Notes under the pieces: generated by a model
What the model was told of the DNA's origin: nothing
Database searches by the model: none
What the model saw: the letters and a program-made list of their open reading frames with translations, nothing else
Made by a program: the position numbers and the translations under genes
Shown: positions 11,007 through 22,754 of the stretch, one piece after another
Layout: each line of letters opens with the position of its first letter
How positions within the stretch are numbered: position 1 is the stretch's first letter
Assembly: GCA_033297075.1 (NCBI GenBank)
Contig: MU858097.1
Coordinates: 124,001-188,000, forward strand
Source of the DNA: Rhypophila decipiens
Lineage: Eukaryota; Ascomycota; Sordariomycetes; Sordariales; Naviculisporaceae
Reading direction: 5' to 3'
DNA: 64,000 bases

Positions 11007-13224
11007 TTATCTCATCCGTATCTCAGACCTGGCAGCAATCTTGATAATGTCCTTATCCTCCATACCTCCTCCCGGCCCAAATACATCCGCCATTGCTTTC
11101 ACTTGCCCAGCGTTACCAGTACTGCCTACCCCCAGGCCCTGGTCTTTAACATCCAACAATCCAGCATCAACCAAAGGAAACGAACTCGTCTCACCCACCG
11201 CTCTCCCAGGAGTATAATACCCACCCGTAGCCAAAACAGAAACAACCATCCCAACGGCACAAAGAAAAAGCAACAAACCGCCGCAAACCATAAAAGCAAT
11301 GACAGTCCACCCCGCAGGCGCCACATATTCCACCGGCCGGGCCATCGAACCCGTGAAGTAATTCTCCTCGGGTAATCCAGAAACAAGACCATTGGGGTCT
11401 GAAAGAACATTCTCGTCTATGCCAAGTTGTGTTTCCCAGACAGGATTGAAAAGCATTAACACTGTGGCGAATAGATTCTGGAGGATAGTCAAGCCCGGTG
11501 AGTACTCCAGCGCTGCGACGTGGGAGAGAAGGTTGGCGATGGAATCGGTAAGGAGGAAGTTGGGCATCATCTTGTCGCATGCTTCGTATGCTGGGGTGGC
11601 CCCGAAAGTTGGCGTGGAGGTCTGATTTGTGACTTGGGGGCAGATTATAGCGTTTAGTGCCTTTCTTAGGAACGGGATGGAAATATTCTGGAAGGTTGGG
11701 GGGTCGGCAGGAGAAGGAGGACTATTGGTGTTGGATGAGGTGAGGAGGCTGAGGATGGATCCTGTTCGGCGGTCTGCTATGAAGGATGTTTTGAGGCGGT
11801 AGAATTTTATCTTGGTTATCCATATGTAGAGCTGGATTGCTAGCGTGGGTGCGTAGTCTGTTCGGCATTGCCCTGGACCGTCAAAGGAGTAGCAGGGTGC
11901 GTAGCCTGCTTGTGGTGTTAGATGGTTGACTGGACGGAAAGATTGGAAACGGGGAAAAGGCAAAAGGGAGACGACAGACCTGCCAAAATCCCACCATCTG
12001 GTTCGTCCTTCATGCAGAAATAAAACCCCGGACCGCCGCTTATATTGGCGTGGTACACCTCGCAGTCCCTAAAGAGAAACTCGGCCGTGGTATTGGACAA
12101 GTCCCATGTTTCGAGCTGGTACGATGGCACGTCCTTGGCTATGTAAGCAGTCAACCGAGGATCGCTGGCTCTCTGTTGGGGAAAGGGGGTTATTGTCTGG
12201 ATTCCGCCGGTCAGGAGGTACGAGGTGCACGAGGTGTTGGACTGACACCCGGGTGTCACCGCTTGATCTGTTTGGAAGCTCAGACGGGGGTCGTTGAGGT
12301 TCCTGTAGACATATTGGGCTATCATGGGCCCTTGGACAGTCGGCATGATGGTGGATGGATCAAATACGCCGATCCCGCCGCTGACTCGTGTAAAGTTGTC
12401 TGCGAGATACTGCGTCTGCGGCTCGACGACAGCCATGATAATGAGGCCGGGGAACTGGGCCAGGATCCAGACGAAGAATCTGAAGCGGCATCAAGTTAGC
12501 ACATGGGCTGCAACCGGAATTTTGGGGATGAGATTTACTTCAACAAGGCCCACACTCCAGCGCAGTTGACAATTCTGCTCCAGGAGAGCCCCTTGATGGT
12601 GCCCGGACTTGAGTTGGACCACGCCACCCGACTAAACAGCACCTTGATGGCGCCATCGAGACGAGCCCCAAGTGTCAGGAAGGTCAACATGTTCTTCTCC
12701 CTGCCATTTCCACCTCGCAGTATTGGCCCCCATTGTAGCATATTCCACGTCTTATCGGTCGTTCCACCGAGACCCCAGTCGATGATCTTGGACAGGAAGG
12801 AGAGGAGCAGAATGCCCGAGGTTGGCGTGAGTCTGGCGAGCAGCCAGTCGCTAGACTGTCCAAAGTTGGTGATGAGGCATACAAAGACAAAGATACATGC
12901 TACCACGATGTTTAACGTAAAGGCGCGGGCAAGGGGAACCCATTTTCGTCTCGGCTTTGCGCCACGAGTTGGCGGGGAGGGTGTTTTCGAGGCTTGGCTC
13001 TGCGAGGGATGGACTAATGTCGGCGCCGAGCTGGACGATTGTGTGAGGTTTGGCGACGATGGGGTCGAGGGACTCTGAGCAGTGGCAGGGACGGGTTGAG
13101 GTGCTGCTTGATGAGGAGCGGATGTCGGGGCGGATGTCGGGGCAGAAGTCGGGACACCGGGTGCCGCTCCGATGCCGCTTGCCGACTGGGAAAGTGCCGG
13201 GGCCGGTTGCGGTGTCGCTGCCAT
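11007..13224 (-). CDS. Multi-pass fungal membrane protein of unknown function
   Basis: Exons on the minus strand are 13224-12539, 12479-11980 and 11905-11007. Introns 12480-12538 (gtaaat, branch gctaac, cttcag) and 11906-11979 (gtctgt, branch tctaac, aagcag) restore a single 694-aa frame. The ATG at 13224 is preferred to an upstream GTG. The first ~90 residues are low complexity, with a P-T-S-A repeat encoded by 12-bp tandem units. Then come three hydrophobic spans (FTLNIVVACIFVFVCLITNF; TSGILLLSFLSKIIDWGLG; FFVWILAQFPGLIIMAVV), a ~330-residue region with many N-x-S/T sites and scattered cysteines that is probably extracytoplasmic, and a final span (AFMVCGGLLLFLCAVGMVV) with a short tail. I recognise the architecture from predicted fungal proteins but know no function. 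Membrane location is inferred from hydrophobicity. Confidence 0.8.
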
Positions 13225-14137
13225 CGGGAGGACAGCTAAGACCCTACTAGTATTGCGCCGTAGTGCTTGCCGATGCACAAATATATTCGTATCAAAACCC
13301 CATCGTGCTAATCCGTATATAATCCTCTAAAGGCAGTCCCTCGCTACCTTATCTATCCGGCCATATCTCCCCCCTCTTTCGCAACTTTCCAAGCTGAACC
13401 TCCATTACTGAACCCTCCGATGTCAGCGGCCAATAAGCAACTGTACAAGTCCATGTCTGGATTTCCCAACGTCCGATCATGCCCTCGTCTCCATCCCGTA
13501 CGAAGTTCAGCTTTTCAGCCACAAAATGCACAACCAGATATAAGCGAACGAACAAGCCAACCACATCTCAATCGACCTGCATATACAATTCGCCACTAAC
13601 TAATAATGCAACGTGATGGAGAAAGGTGGCTTGGGACTGTGGGATGGCTGGCGAATGGTATCGCTTGTCGAGAGAGATTGGTGTACTCTCTCATCCAGGT
13701 CACGGTACTGGTACACACCCTTTCACGGAGCCAGCTTTCCACAACCACGTATAGACAAAGCTGATCGCCAGAAAGGGAAAATAGGTGACCGCTCAGATAC
13801 CTATTACAGATCTAGATGCAATATCCCACTAACCAGGCCTGGCAAGACGGTCTGTAGATCCCTTGTGTAACAGGCCGAGTAATGAGTTGGAATTGGTTCT
13901 AGTTCAATGCAAGTCTATCGCCACGGGTCTGGTTTCTCATATATTTGGCCAGTGAGTGAAAGTCGCGCTGTCTGGGTATTTTGACTGTTTGATGACTAGT
14001 CATCGAAACCTCTCAGCTTCATCATCTCCTCTTTACCAAGGTCCTGAGTCCATCACGGTGCATCACCACACTAATCTTCACATCAACGACAGCCAGCCTT
14101 GAACTTCTACCCACCTTGAACACCTCAGGTCATCAAA
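13225..14137. other. Divergent intergenic
   Basis: Shared upstream region of the membrane-protein gene (-) and the GPI-anchored protein gene (+). Short frames here have no supporting features. Confidence 0.5.
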
Positions 14138-14728
14138 ATGTCCCTCCTCCTCATATTCACAACTATAACAATCTTTACAACCATTACAACTGCCAGTGGT
14201 TACTCAAACCCAAACCGGCGCAGTCCCTTCCCCAATCCAATCAATGTACACAACAACAACAAACGCCAGGACCTCCTATGCGCCGTCCCCTGCAACAACA
14301 AATGGTGCTGCCTCGGAGGCCAGAAATGCGTCCCAAACAACGACCCAGCAGAAACCTATCAATGTGACGATCCCATTCTCCAAACAACCATGCTAGCCTA
14401 TCCAAAGGGGTATCTCTCTTCCATCCTGGTTGACGCATCTAGCGTCATCTCAGATGCCAAGTCTCTTGCTTCCAAGTACAACTTTACTATTCCTGCAACA
14501 GTGACTACAACCGGTACTACGACGACTACTGGGGGTGGCGGTGCTGCTGCGACAGATACCAGGCTTATTACGCTGGGTTCGGGGCCTACCAGGACAGGCT
14601 CATCGACTGCAGCGACGACGACGAGTGCAAGTAACGCAGGCGGTCGTCTTGGTTGGAGTCATGGTGGGAATCTTGTTCGTGGAGGAGTTGTCACTGCCGT
14701 TTTCGCGTTCTGTTGGGGGCTATTGTAA
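14138..14728 (+). CDS. Small secreted cysteine-rich protein, probably GPI-anchored
   Basis: A single-exon frame of 196 aa. Residues 1-20 (MSLLLIFTTITIFTTITTAS) form a signal peptide. A compact cysteine cluster follows at about residues 47-76, pattern C-x3-C-x4-CC-x4-C-x10-C, within a segment reading CCLGGQKCVP. The middle is Ser/Thr/Gly-rich with runs of T and G, suitable for O-glycosylation. The end, GGVVTAVFAFCWGLL, is a hydrophobic tail with small residues just upstream, as expected for GPI attachment. Such proteins sit on the plasma membrane or cell wall. No specific family is recognised; it could equally be described as an effector-like secreted protein with an anchor. Confidence 0.75.
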   Translation: MSLLLIFTTITIFTTITTASGYSNPNRRSPFPNPINVHNNNKRQDLLCAVPCNNKWCCLGGQKCVPNNDPAETYQCDDPILQTTMLAYPKGYLSSILVDASSVISDAKSLASKYNFTIPATVTTTGTTTTTGGGGAAATDTRLITLGSGPTRTGSSTAATTTSASNAGGRLGWSHGGNLVRGGVVTAVFAFCWGLL

Positions 14729-15528
14729 TCATGTTCGTCTTTATAAACCTCGGCTGTTTCTCACAGTTTGGCTCCATTATTTCCCTTTCCCCCGGACACA
14801 TTGGAGCACGGAACCATGGGTTTTCAAGTTAACCACTGCGAGGGACTGACAGGGGGCTTAAACAGATGTGTAATCAAATTGCTACAAGAATTGCAAACTC
14901 CCAAATACTCGTGACGTCCTCTGTTGATGCATTGAGCCGGCATCGCCTCGTGGTTTGCGCATAGCCCCTCCGAGGTCCCTGCCCAGCATCTGGTCAAGAC
15001 GATGAGCACGCTCTGTGCCCAGATGTATCAGATTAGACCTCGCACGTTTTATTCCATCTCTTCATCTTTATTCCATCTCAATAGGCTGGATGATATCATA
15101 AGGTACAGGCACGGCTGAGGACGGCGAAATTTGAAGATTACATCACACCAGCAATATACCCAGTGAATTAATTGACCGCAGAAAGTATGGCTTGGCATGA
15201 AGTAGAGGCGAACAAGCCGAATAAGGTAGAAACTACTTCTTCGACCCAGGTATCGTGAGACAAGACAAGGCTACAGCCTAATGTCCAGGCAGTGGATACG
15301 AGTTGTGTCCTAGTGCCATTCTGTTCTTGGCTAATCGAGCCGGGAAGTGAATAATACGGCTCCACACTTCCTTTCTGGGGAAAGATTATTGCCAAAACGC
15401 AACACTTGATAATTACATCCCCCAGCCAGAAATAGCCGGCAGTTGCCATATGCATCTTCCTAGTTCCAAAACTGCCATCATGTCCCAATGCCCAAGGCTG
15501 GTCTACATGTCAACAAAATATAGCTTAA
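14729..15528. other. Convergent intergenic
   Basis: Lies between the GPI-anchored protein gene and the 3' end of the P450 gene. No coding feature is supported. Confidence 0.5.
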
Positions 15529-17378
15529 TTACCTTCTTGTCCACACGAGCGGCGCTCTCTCGGGGTGCAACATTTGCAACAACAAAACGGGCGCCGTATC
15601 CTCCTCAATCAGCCTCAAGACCCTCTGTCTCGCCTCAGCTAAATTCTCACCTGGCAAACAAGCTGGATCAGCCCGCCAGTCCCGGAACAGTGACGCAATG
15701 ACAGCAACACACTCCACCTGCGAAAACTTCCTGCCCGGACACTCATAAGCACCCCCCGACCAAGGGATAAACGTTCCTCGCTTGTGTTTCTTGAGCACCT
15801 CCTCTTCTCCTTCTTGCTCAATCCACCTCGCAGGCTTCCACTCAAGCGAGTCCTCTCCCCAGTATGTCGGATCGGTATGCAGACACGAATAACTAGGGCA
15901 GACCATTGTCTTGGGCGGTATCACTATCGTTCTCTTTCCGACAGTAAGAAACGCCGTTTTGTCGCCAGTCCATCTGGCCAATGGAACTGGGTCATAAAGA
16001 CGGAGTGTCTCGAGCAAAACAGCCATACAACGCTTCAGTCTCGGGAAATCAGCCGTATAGCTCCAATCCTCTGGGTCTCGGGTACCAAGCACACTCCGCA
16101 GCTCTTCCGAGATCCAGTCCTGCACCTCAGGATGAGCCGCCACAAAGAAGATGCCAAACGTTATTGCCTGGGCGATAGTGTCGTGTCCTGAAAAATTGAG
16201 CATAAACATGTTGCCGTATACCTCGCTTTCGGTGAGCTCATTGTCACTGTCACCGCTGCCTCCAGCTCGAGAGGCCCGGACTAGCGAAGCCATGAAACGT
16301 GTCTCCGTCGGAGGAGAGGCCCCTTCTATGTCGGAAGAAGAGAGTAGTCCGCGTTTCCCCTCTTCGTACATAGCCGTCATGTACCACTGAAATTCCACAC
16401 ACGCCTGCAGGATCCTGTCAAGGTGGCGCCCACCCAGTCGACGAGGGAGCCCGGCCTGGGCGATAAACTTGGGGCCCAGTACCATAATTAGGATACAGTT
16501 GTCTAGAACGATTCTGAGCGCTTCGCAGTACCAATCATTGCTACTGCTGAATTCGGTGCCATCTGACTTGTCTTCAAATTCCTTCATCTTGTTGGTATGA
16601 CCTCCAAATTTGGTTGACTTTCCGAAGCCGGCTTGGGAGAGAACGTGCAAGGACAGCGTACGGAGGTCTTTAGCGGTCGTGTTGACTCCTCCCGGAGAAG
16701 TGGAGGTCTCGTGTCTAGGTGTTCCCCAGTACTGGAGCATATCCTTCCCCTGGCTGAGCGTCTCGGACCAGACAATCTTATTGGTGGTCTCACTGAAGCA
16801 TGATGCCATGACCTTTCGTTGTACTTTCCATCGGGGTCTCTCCACCTACACCAAGACGAAAGAATGTCAGCAATTACCCGCATATAAAGAAGAGGATGTC
16901 TTACCGTCGCAAGATTAGGACCAAAAACATTGCACATCTCGAAAAGTTTCAGACAACGAGGGAAGTCACCCCCACGTCTGAGTATCTCGCTTGCGGCATC
17001 GGGATCAGCCACAAAGAGCCACAGCTTGGACGGAGACACCATGGCGTACACGTCCCCCAGTTCGCGGTGTGTGAAATACCGATCGCGTACCTCCCAGCCG
17101 CGAATGTTGTACCGCCAGAGTCTCGTCCGCTTGACCCAACCAAAGGGAATAATTCGGTCGAGAAACGAGAGAAATTGTCTGTCGATAATAGACCAGAGAC
17201 CGGTGGTGTGGTCAATCGGGATGATGATTATAGGGATTCCGGGGCTCATTCGTCGTGCGGCGAGGTAGTTCTGGAGAAGGCGACCGGTCCAGTAGAGGAT
17301 CCATGACAGTGTCAGGATCAAGAAAATGGAGAGGCTGGTCATGTTTAGATGAGGAATTGGAAGTGTGACAAGAGGCAT
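15529..17378 (-). CDS. Cytochrome P450 monooxygenase
   Basis: Exons are 17378-16905 and 16845-15529 on the minus strand. Intron 16846-16904 (gtaaga...gtgtag, branch gctgac) joins GPNLATVERPRWK in phase 0. The product is 596 aa from the ATG at 17378; an ATG at 17342 (MTSLSIFLILTLSWILYW) would also leave the signal anchor intact. P450 motifs: C-helix W in ERPRWKVQRKVMASCF, I-helix LNFSGHDTIAQAI, ExxR in LLETLRLYDPVPLARW, the PxxW region EWKPARW, and the heme loop PWSGGAYECPGRKFSQVE. The loop has W for the usual F and Y for the usual R. It would be an ER-anchored monooxygenase needing a reductase. No biosynthetic core enzyme lies next to it, so substrate and pathway are unknown. Confidence 0.9.
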
Positions 17379-19364
17379 GGTAATCCTTTGAGGGAGATAG
17401 CAGGCAAATAAGGGGGTGGTGTAAGTGTTTATTGGGCCAATGTGAAGATAACTTGTGAAAGGGGGTGTCAAGCAGAAGGAGCTTGTTTTGAAGGTAAAGG
17501 AAATAAAGCCGCGCTCAAATACCTATTACCAGGTGCAAGCTCAAATTCCAAAGCGGCCCGATCCCGGATGGAGGAAGGCAGTGGCTGATCAGGGATGGAG
17601 GGAACAGAGATCGCGGGTGACTTAGTTTGTTCGGAGGGAAGGAAGGCCGTGTCAACTGACCAAGTTTAATTTGAAAGGTGGGGCTCTCTTCCTTCCTGGC
17701 TGTTGGATGATATTCGGTCATGCGATACAAACGGGTGGGTTTGGGTGGGTGGCGGGTATTTTGAAGCAAGGCCGGTATTTGTCTTCCCCGAGGGAAGGAG
17801 AGGGCGCCGGGCTTGCCAGGGCCAAGTTCGTGATAGAGCAAATGTTGATGAACCCAAAGTACGTCGGCTTCCCGATAATTTACCATAGCCTCACTCAATC
17901 ACAGAGCGGGTACGGATCACTCTTCTGGATTACATTGCTAATACTTTGTGAAATGCAATGGTGAGGGAAGTAAGCCAATGCCTGGTTTCCGCTCGAGAAT
18001 GACAGGCCCAGGGAAGCCATTTTTGTCATTACACAGGTGGCAGCATGTATTGTATATCGAAGTTCATGATCCAAGTTCAGCAATCCAAGACAGCTTGACG
18101 TTAAAAGCTTGGTTGGAGCCTCTTTGCACACCATCGTACCTCTATCAGCCATGCCCAAAGATCGTCGAAATGCCAATTTACTATTACCTACGCCCGAGAA
18201 GAAGAGAGAGAAAGCACGAGGGGTTCTCACAACAGTATGTCTCTGGCAAAACTTTACTCAGCAGCGAATCATTTACAAAGAGCAGTCTGAGTCTGATCTC
18301 GAATGACCAAGAAGGACTGATTTCGACCTTCCCAGCCAGCCTATACGTTCGATCCTCTCCAAAAGCCCGTCGCATATCGAAGCTCTTATCCAAAAGGAGC
18401 TGGACAACATCTGGAAATGTCCTGACTGTGATCACGCGAGCTGCCGGAGGCAAAATCACCACGAAAAGCCGGACGCAAAACTTTGATTTTACATGGAGTT
18501 AAGTCGGAAAAAAGCTTATACCCATAGACTTGAGTGCTACTGCGAGAGTATGTTCTTATTCGAACTTGAATATCCCTCGACATCTTTTGCTTGTATTCCT
18601 ACCTCTGATATGTGAAATCACTCTCATTTCTTCCCAAGTGAGCTCCGCTTCGATAATTTGTTGTTCCTGATCGGCCGAGGAAAGACCGATGAAATATCCA
18701 AAACCCAAACTGATCTGACAGTGGACAGCTACTTGTTGAGGTATTCCATGATGCCATGCCCAAATTCCAGGACGAACTTGAGACTGGACTTGGAAGCGCA
18801 CCTAGAGACTATTGCAAGCGGAAAGGATGGCATTATCAGAGCCCGTCGAGCTTGCCTAGTCATGGATTGGGAAAATGTCTTTCAAAACCCGGAAAGTGGA
18901 ATAACGTATATTCGATGGCGACGTGGGATCTACCATACCAGCTAAATCACAAACAACGGGGGAAAAAAAGGATGAAGCACGACCAATCTGCCATGAAAGA
19001 TGAAACCCTGTGAACATCGGCCTGCAGACGAGAAAAAACCAACAATCCGTCAATATCCACTCTCGAGTCTCAAGTGCTTTGAGACTCCAACTCCATACCC
19101 GCCAAGATACATGAAGTGACAGTGCTCTCGTCTTTGAGGGAACTAGCACCCATGCGCCGTAATGGCATCATGTTAACAGGACTGACAAGCATGTCCAGAC
19201 TGCTGTGCATAGTACTACCAAAGACTCGCCATCTGATAGACGGCTTGGACCGTCACACCTGCAACGACGGTAGGCCTTCGTACATATGAAATTGTGATTC
19301 CATCTCCGTTAATCCCATATGTGGTGACAAGCAGTCGATGTAACGTATAAAGGTTCCTTGAAAT
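17379..19364. other. Intergenic, about 2 kb
   Basis: Upstream of the P450 gene and downstream of the small gene at 19365-19711. A 184-codon plus-strand frame at 17948-18502 has no recognisable domain and no support. I see no repeat or RNA gene. Confidence 0.45.
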
Positions 19365-19711
19365 TCAGAGTCTAGAATCCAAGGAACCGGCAGCCCGGTC
19401 ATGATGAACGTATTGTTTCTCACTCTCGAGGGTCGCTTTGGAGAGTTCCTCGTCTAGAATTTCGTCAATCCTGGGCGAGGCACGGCGTAGTATGTACTCG
19501 ATGATCTATCGTTTAGAACCAAATGCGGAGGATATCATCGGTCAGCATGTTTCCATCCCAAAAGGTTTCATGATAAACCTTCTTATTCACTTGTGCTTAC
19601 TTGTTCGATTGTCCAGCTTTCGTCGGGAGTTTTGGATTGGGTACGAGCTTCAACTTGATCTCTCATTTTGTCCTCGGTGTCGCCAGAGTCAGACTTCGAA
19701 GTAGATGGCAT
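19365..19711 (-). CDS. Small protein A1, partner of Myb-like gene A2
   Basis: A two-exon gene too short for simple ORF calling. Exon 1 is 19711-19601 and encodes 37 residues (MPSTSKSDSGDTEDKM...). Intron 19506-19600 has donor gtaagc, branch-like gctgac and acceptor cgatag. Exon 2, 19505-19365, encodes 46 residues beginning IIEYILRRASPRIDEILDEE. The product is 83 aa, acidic at the N-terminus, with one predicted amphipathic helix and no signal peptide or membrane span. Support comes from comparison with B1 (22482-22754): same strand, same MPS start, same phase-0 intron and an ungapped match over the helix, IDxxxDxEL. It is divergent from the Myb-like gene 752 bp away. The helix also matches the second exon of the Myb-like genes, so it may bind that protein. 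Function is inferred only. Confidence 0.62.
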
Positions 19712-20463
19712 CTGGACGAGGACGGAAAGAGTTGAAAATTGACAATATGAAGTGAAGATAGCTTTGAAGGCTCTACTGGTGGTTCAAGTTCTTCTTAAGA
19801 GGTCTTGGAAGCTTGCTGACCAGGCTGTTCGGAACGCTCGCGGATGGTGCTTTGGTATAAAATCTTGGAGGTCACTACGGTCTTTATGACAGGTGAAGAT
19901 AGCGGAGAATTTGTACATTGCTCTACAAGTTGCAATGCATGATTTCTTGGTGTGGTTACATGGTTAAATGGTGGCGTTAATTTCGCTCATGTTGGCTTTG
20001 TGCCAGCACGCTGCTGCATGAGTTGGCAAGCCGGATTTCGCCCGGTTTGTATCGCTGACCCGATATGATGCAGGAAGAAATCGCCGAATTTCACGAATTC
20101 ATTGGACAACTCATCCGCAGAGCATATCTTATTCGTCTGATTTGTTGATTGCCAGCGCTCGAAGTCAAACTGAATTACCCGAATCTTGTTCGCTAAGCCT
20201 TCTTCACAGTTCCGCGTTTCTTGGCCATGATGGGGGGCACCGCACGTGCAGTTACCGACGAACGTTCACAGTGCCAGGATAATGAACAACCCGGGCAAGT
20301 GATACCATGGAATTCATAAACAAGACTCAACAAGCTGCATCCCTTTCGAATTACCTCTTTGCTATCTTCCCGTTGTCGTTTCCTTGCTTGGCACCTTCCC
20401 CTATCTACCTTACCTTATCGAGACTGAATTCCCGCTACTTCACTACCATACCATTTCAGAGGC
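19712..20463. promoter_or_regulatory. Divergent promoter of module A (A1/A2)
   Basis: Intergenic region between the two divergent start codons. It holds three elements that recur in the same order in the module B promoter: TTGGC-TTTGT-GCCAGCA at 19992-20008, CAGTTAC at 20249-20255, and ACCCGGGCA at 20289-20297. CAGTTA fits the c-Myb type consensus (CMGTTR in this orientation). A TATAAAA lies near 19855. The distance from the last box to the A2 start codon is close to that in module B. Regulatory function is inferred from conservation between the two copies. Confidence 0.5.
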
Positions 20464-21358
20464 ATGGATGAACGACCGGTCCATCTCAACGGATTAACCG
20501 GCGAGGAGAGCGCACCGGGCGAAGAGTTCCCCAACAACCTTGACTCGCCACAGTATATGCTTCTCAACTTTGTCGACAATGAGCCCACATACGGCTTTCC
20601 GATGTTTCCGTCCCACAATGGCAACGCCAGCTTTCTAGCCACCGAGCAGCCAGGTCACGGCATGAATAACATAGGACAACTTGGTACATCTGAGTCCCAC
20701 GACCTATTGACAACACCTGTATGGATGTATCATACCACCCCTCTCCAGGAGTACGTCGGATGGCAGAGGGTTCCTATCATGGAGCCTCATACCATGAATG
20801 TTGAAGGGGTCTCTCCCGATGCGAATGAAAACGCCAAAGAGGGGCGAGGGCGTCAAGGTTGGACACCAGATCAGGACAGATTTCTTCTCGAGAGCTGGAA
20901 GAAGGGGCGTAAATATACAGAGATCGCCGAGGAAATGAGTAAGAAGTTCCCAGAGAAGGGGAAGACAACACCGAACTGCCTCGTGAAGCGCGTGGGGAAA
21001 ATTCAGAACCAAGATTGGGATGTGAGTACAAGTTTCCTTTCCCTCAGCTGGAATCTGCTACAATGCTTTGCCATTTATGAAAGACAGGTTTGAGGACTGA
21101 CAATTGCGATTGAATCCCATCTCATCGCGACAGCTGCTTGCTCGGGCAGTCCACAACTCCATGGCAAAGTTCCAAGAAGAAATCGAGTCGCAGATCGACA
21201 AGCTCAAGTCTGAGCACGGCTTAAGCATCGACAATGAGATGCACAGGCAAATCATTTCCGGTCTATCGAAGCAAGTTCCTGCTCTTGTTCAGAAAAAGAT
21301 TACCGTGTGGAAGAAGTCTCGCTCGAATACCTCCCTTTCAAGGTCTGCTGTGGAGTAA
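20464..21358 (+). CDS. Myb/SANT-like DNA-binding protein A2
   Basis: Exon 1 is 20464-21021 and exon 2 is 21134-21358. The intron has donor gtgagt and acceptor gcgacag, phase 0. The product is 260 aa. Residues 1-130 are acidic and of low conservation. Residues 132-181 fit a single Myb/SANT repeat: GWTPDQDRFLLESWKKGRKY, then IAEEMSKKF, then NCLVKRVGKIQ as the recognition-helix position. Exon 2 encodes an amphipathic helix (LLARAVHNSMAKFQEEIESQ) and a conserved C-terminus with NTSLSR. Gene B2 at 23640-24487 is a paralogue with the same structure. A nuclear transcription factor is the likely role. The divergent small gene A1 shares the exon-2 helix. The intron length of 112 bp includes an alternative in-intron acag that would shift the frame. 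Confidence 0.78.
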
Positions 21359-22481
21359 ACTGTGGTGGCCTTTGCATTTTCATTAGTTTTCAGCAGCTGA
21401 GGTTGCATCATTAGGTACGTTTTAGAAGCATGGGGCTTCTCCAAGAGCATCCAACGCGTCCCATGATCTTAAACCGGACTTGGGATGATTGAGGATATCA
21501 CGTTTGTTTGTTCCGCCAGGGAGGAGGGGGGCGGGAGGATCCATCCATTCTTTGCACTACTGTGCTTATACCCTCATTGTTTTTTCTTTCGCTAGTTTAG
21601 TCTAAGGAGTCTCGGGTCTTCGGTTCAATTTTATTTTGTTTCTTTTACACTACCGTAGCGTCTGATAGCCATCTTTATTCTAGTACTGCTTCAATCAGGG
21701 TTGTCAATACAGTAAGACCTTTTAGAACAATTCACAACACCTGAATCTGCCCTACCCATCAACGAGATTCTTTCCAGGACTTCAACGTAAAATTCGAACT
21801 CCATTTGAGATACTGACATTCTTATCTGCTGCAAATGAGATCATGAGACACTATGTATGGGCCCCCAGCCTAACAAATTCTCAACAAATTCTATTGAAAG
21901 TGGTATCTTTCAGGAGATTAGTAACACACCAGCAGACCACTTGAAACAACTAGCAAAGTAGTCTAAGCCCCTACAGAAGGTACCAACTTAGATGTAAACA
22001 TAAATCAGGTGTAATTGTATCACCGAGCTCTCACCGGTTTCTTACCTTAAGCGTACGGACTTCCGTTCCGCACCGAGGATCAATATATATATTACAAAAG
22101 CTAGCAAGGAATAGTAATATTCAGAAGCAGCTTCTACAGGTCTTTCTAGGATCACTGTCTGTTTGCTTGATAGACAGACATGTTCTTATTCATGACCATG
22201 ATTCTATAAGGAGTTGTGTGACTCGGAGTGCCAAGCTCTCAGCATGCCGCGTCAAAAATTGAATTGTGCTAAACTATCTTGGACGAGAGTCCTCGTCTTG
22301 GAACTTTCCGTTAAGGGGTTTGCGGAGAGGGAACCAACTAATGAAAGAAGAGAAAGAGAGAAAAAAAGAAAGTTGAGGGGTGCTGTTGATAAAAAGCTTC
22401 AAGGAAAGAACAGTAAAAGAGCCACAAATATATCCTCCATCCCCATTTTTGGGGATTATATGCCCTCGGTCTACTAGACCA
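21359..22481. other. Spacer between modules A and B
   Basis: About 1.1 kb between the end of A2 (+) and the end of B1 (-), so convergent. A purine-rich stretch (agaagagaaagagagaaa) lies near 22345-22370. No gene is supported. Confidence 0.5.
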
Positions 22482-22754
22482 TTACAACTTCGAATCTCGT
22501 AGGCACGGCGGGTGACCCAAGTCCTCCTCTGAAGTGCAAAAAGTGCATTGCCAGTTCGGATTGTTGCCGCAGTCATGTTCATTCCACATGTTGTTCAGTT
22601 CGTCGTCAATCACCCGGTCGATGCGTGGAGCGGCGCGGGCGAGAATTTGCATGAGGAGCTTGCTAGAAAGTCAGTTTGAACCAAAAAAAAAAGAAAAAGA
22701 AAAAAACTATACCTTGCTGGCGGTCTTGGTTGTTTCTGAGCGTTTAGAAGGCAT
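22482..22754 (-). CDS. Small protein B1, partner of Myb-like gene B2
   Basis: Two exons on the minus strand: 22754-22713 encodes MPSKRSETTKTASK, and 22658-22482 encodes 58 residues beginning LLMQILARAAPRIDRVIDDE. Intron 22659-22712 has donor gtatag, branch aactgac, a long pyrimidine tract and a tagcaag end. The upstream TAG acceptor at 22663 would put the exon in a frame that stops after 18 codons; the AAG acceptor gives the frame homologous to A1, so I prefer it. The product is 72 aa. After the helix it has CGNNPDWQCTFC and a later HPPC, four cysteines absent from A1, which could bind a metal or form disulfides. The start codon context (cacc-atg) is strong. It is divergent from B2, 885 bp away. 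No annotated family is recognised. Confidence 0.62.

Noticed and set aside
17948..18502. A 184-codon plus-strand frame upstream of the P450 gene
   Set aside because: Composition is that of random sequence, with no recognisable motif.
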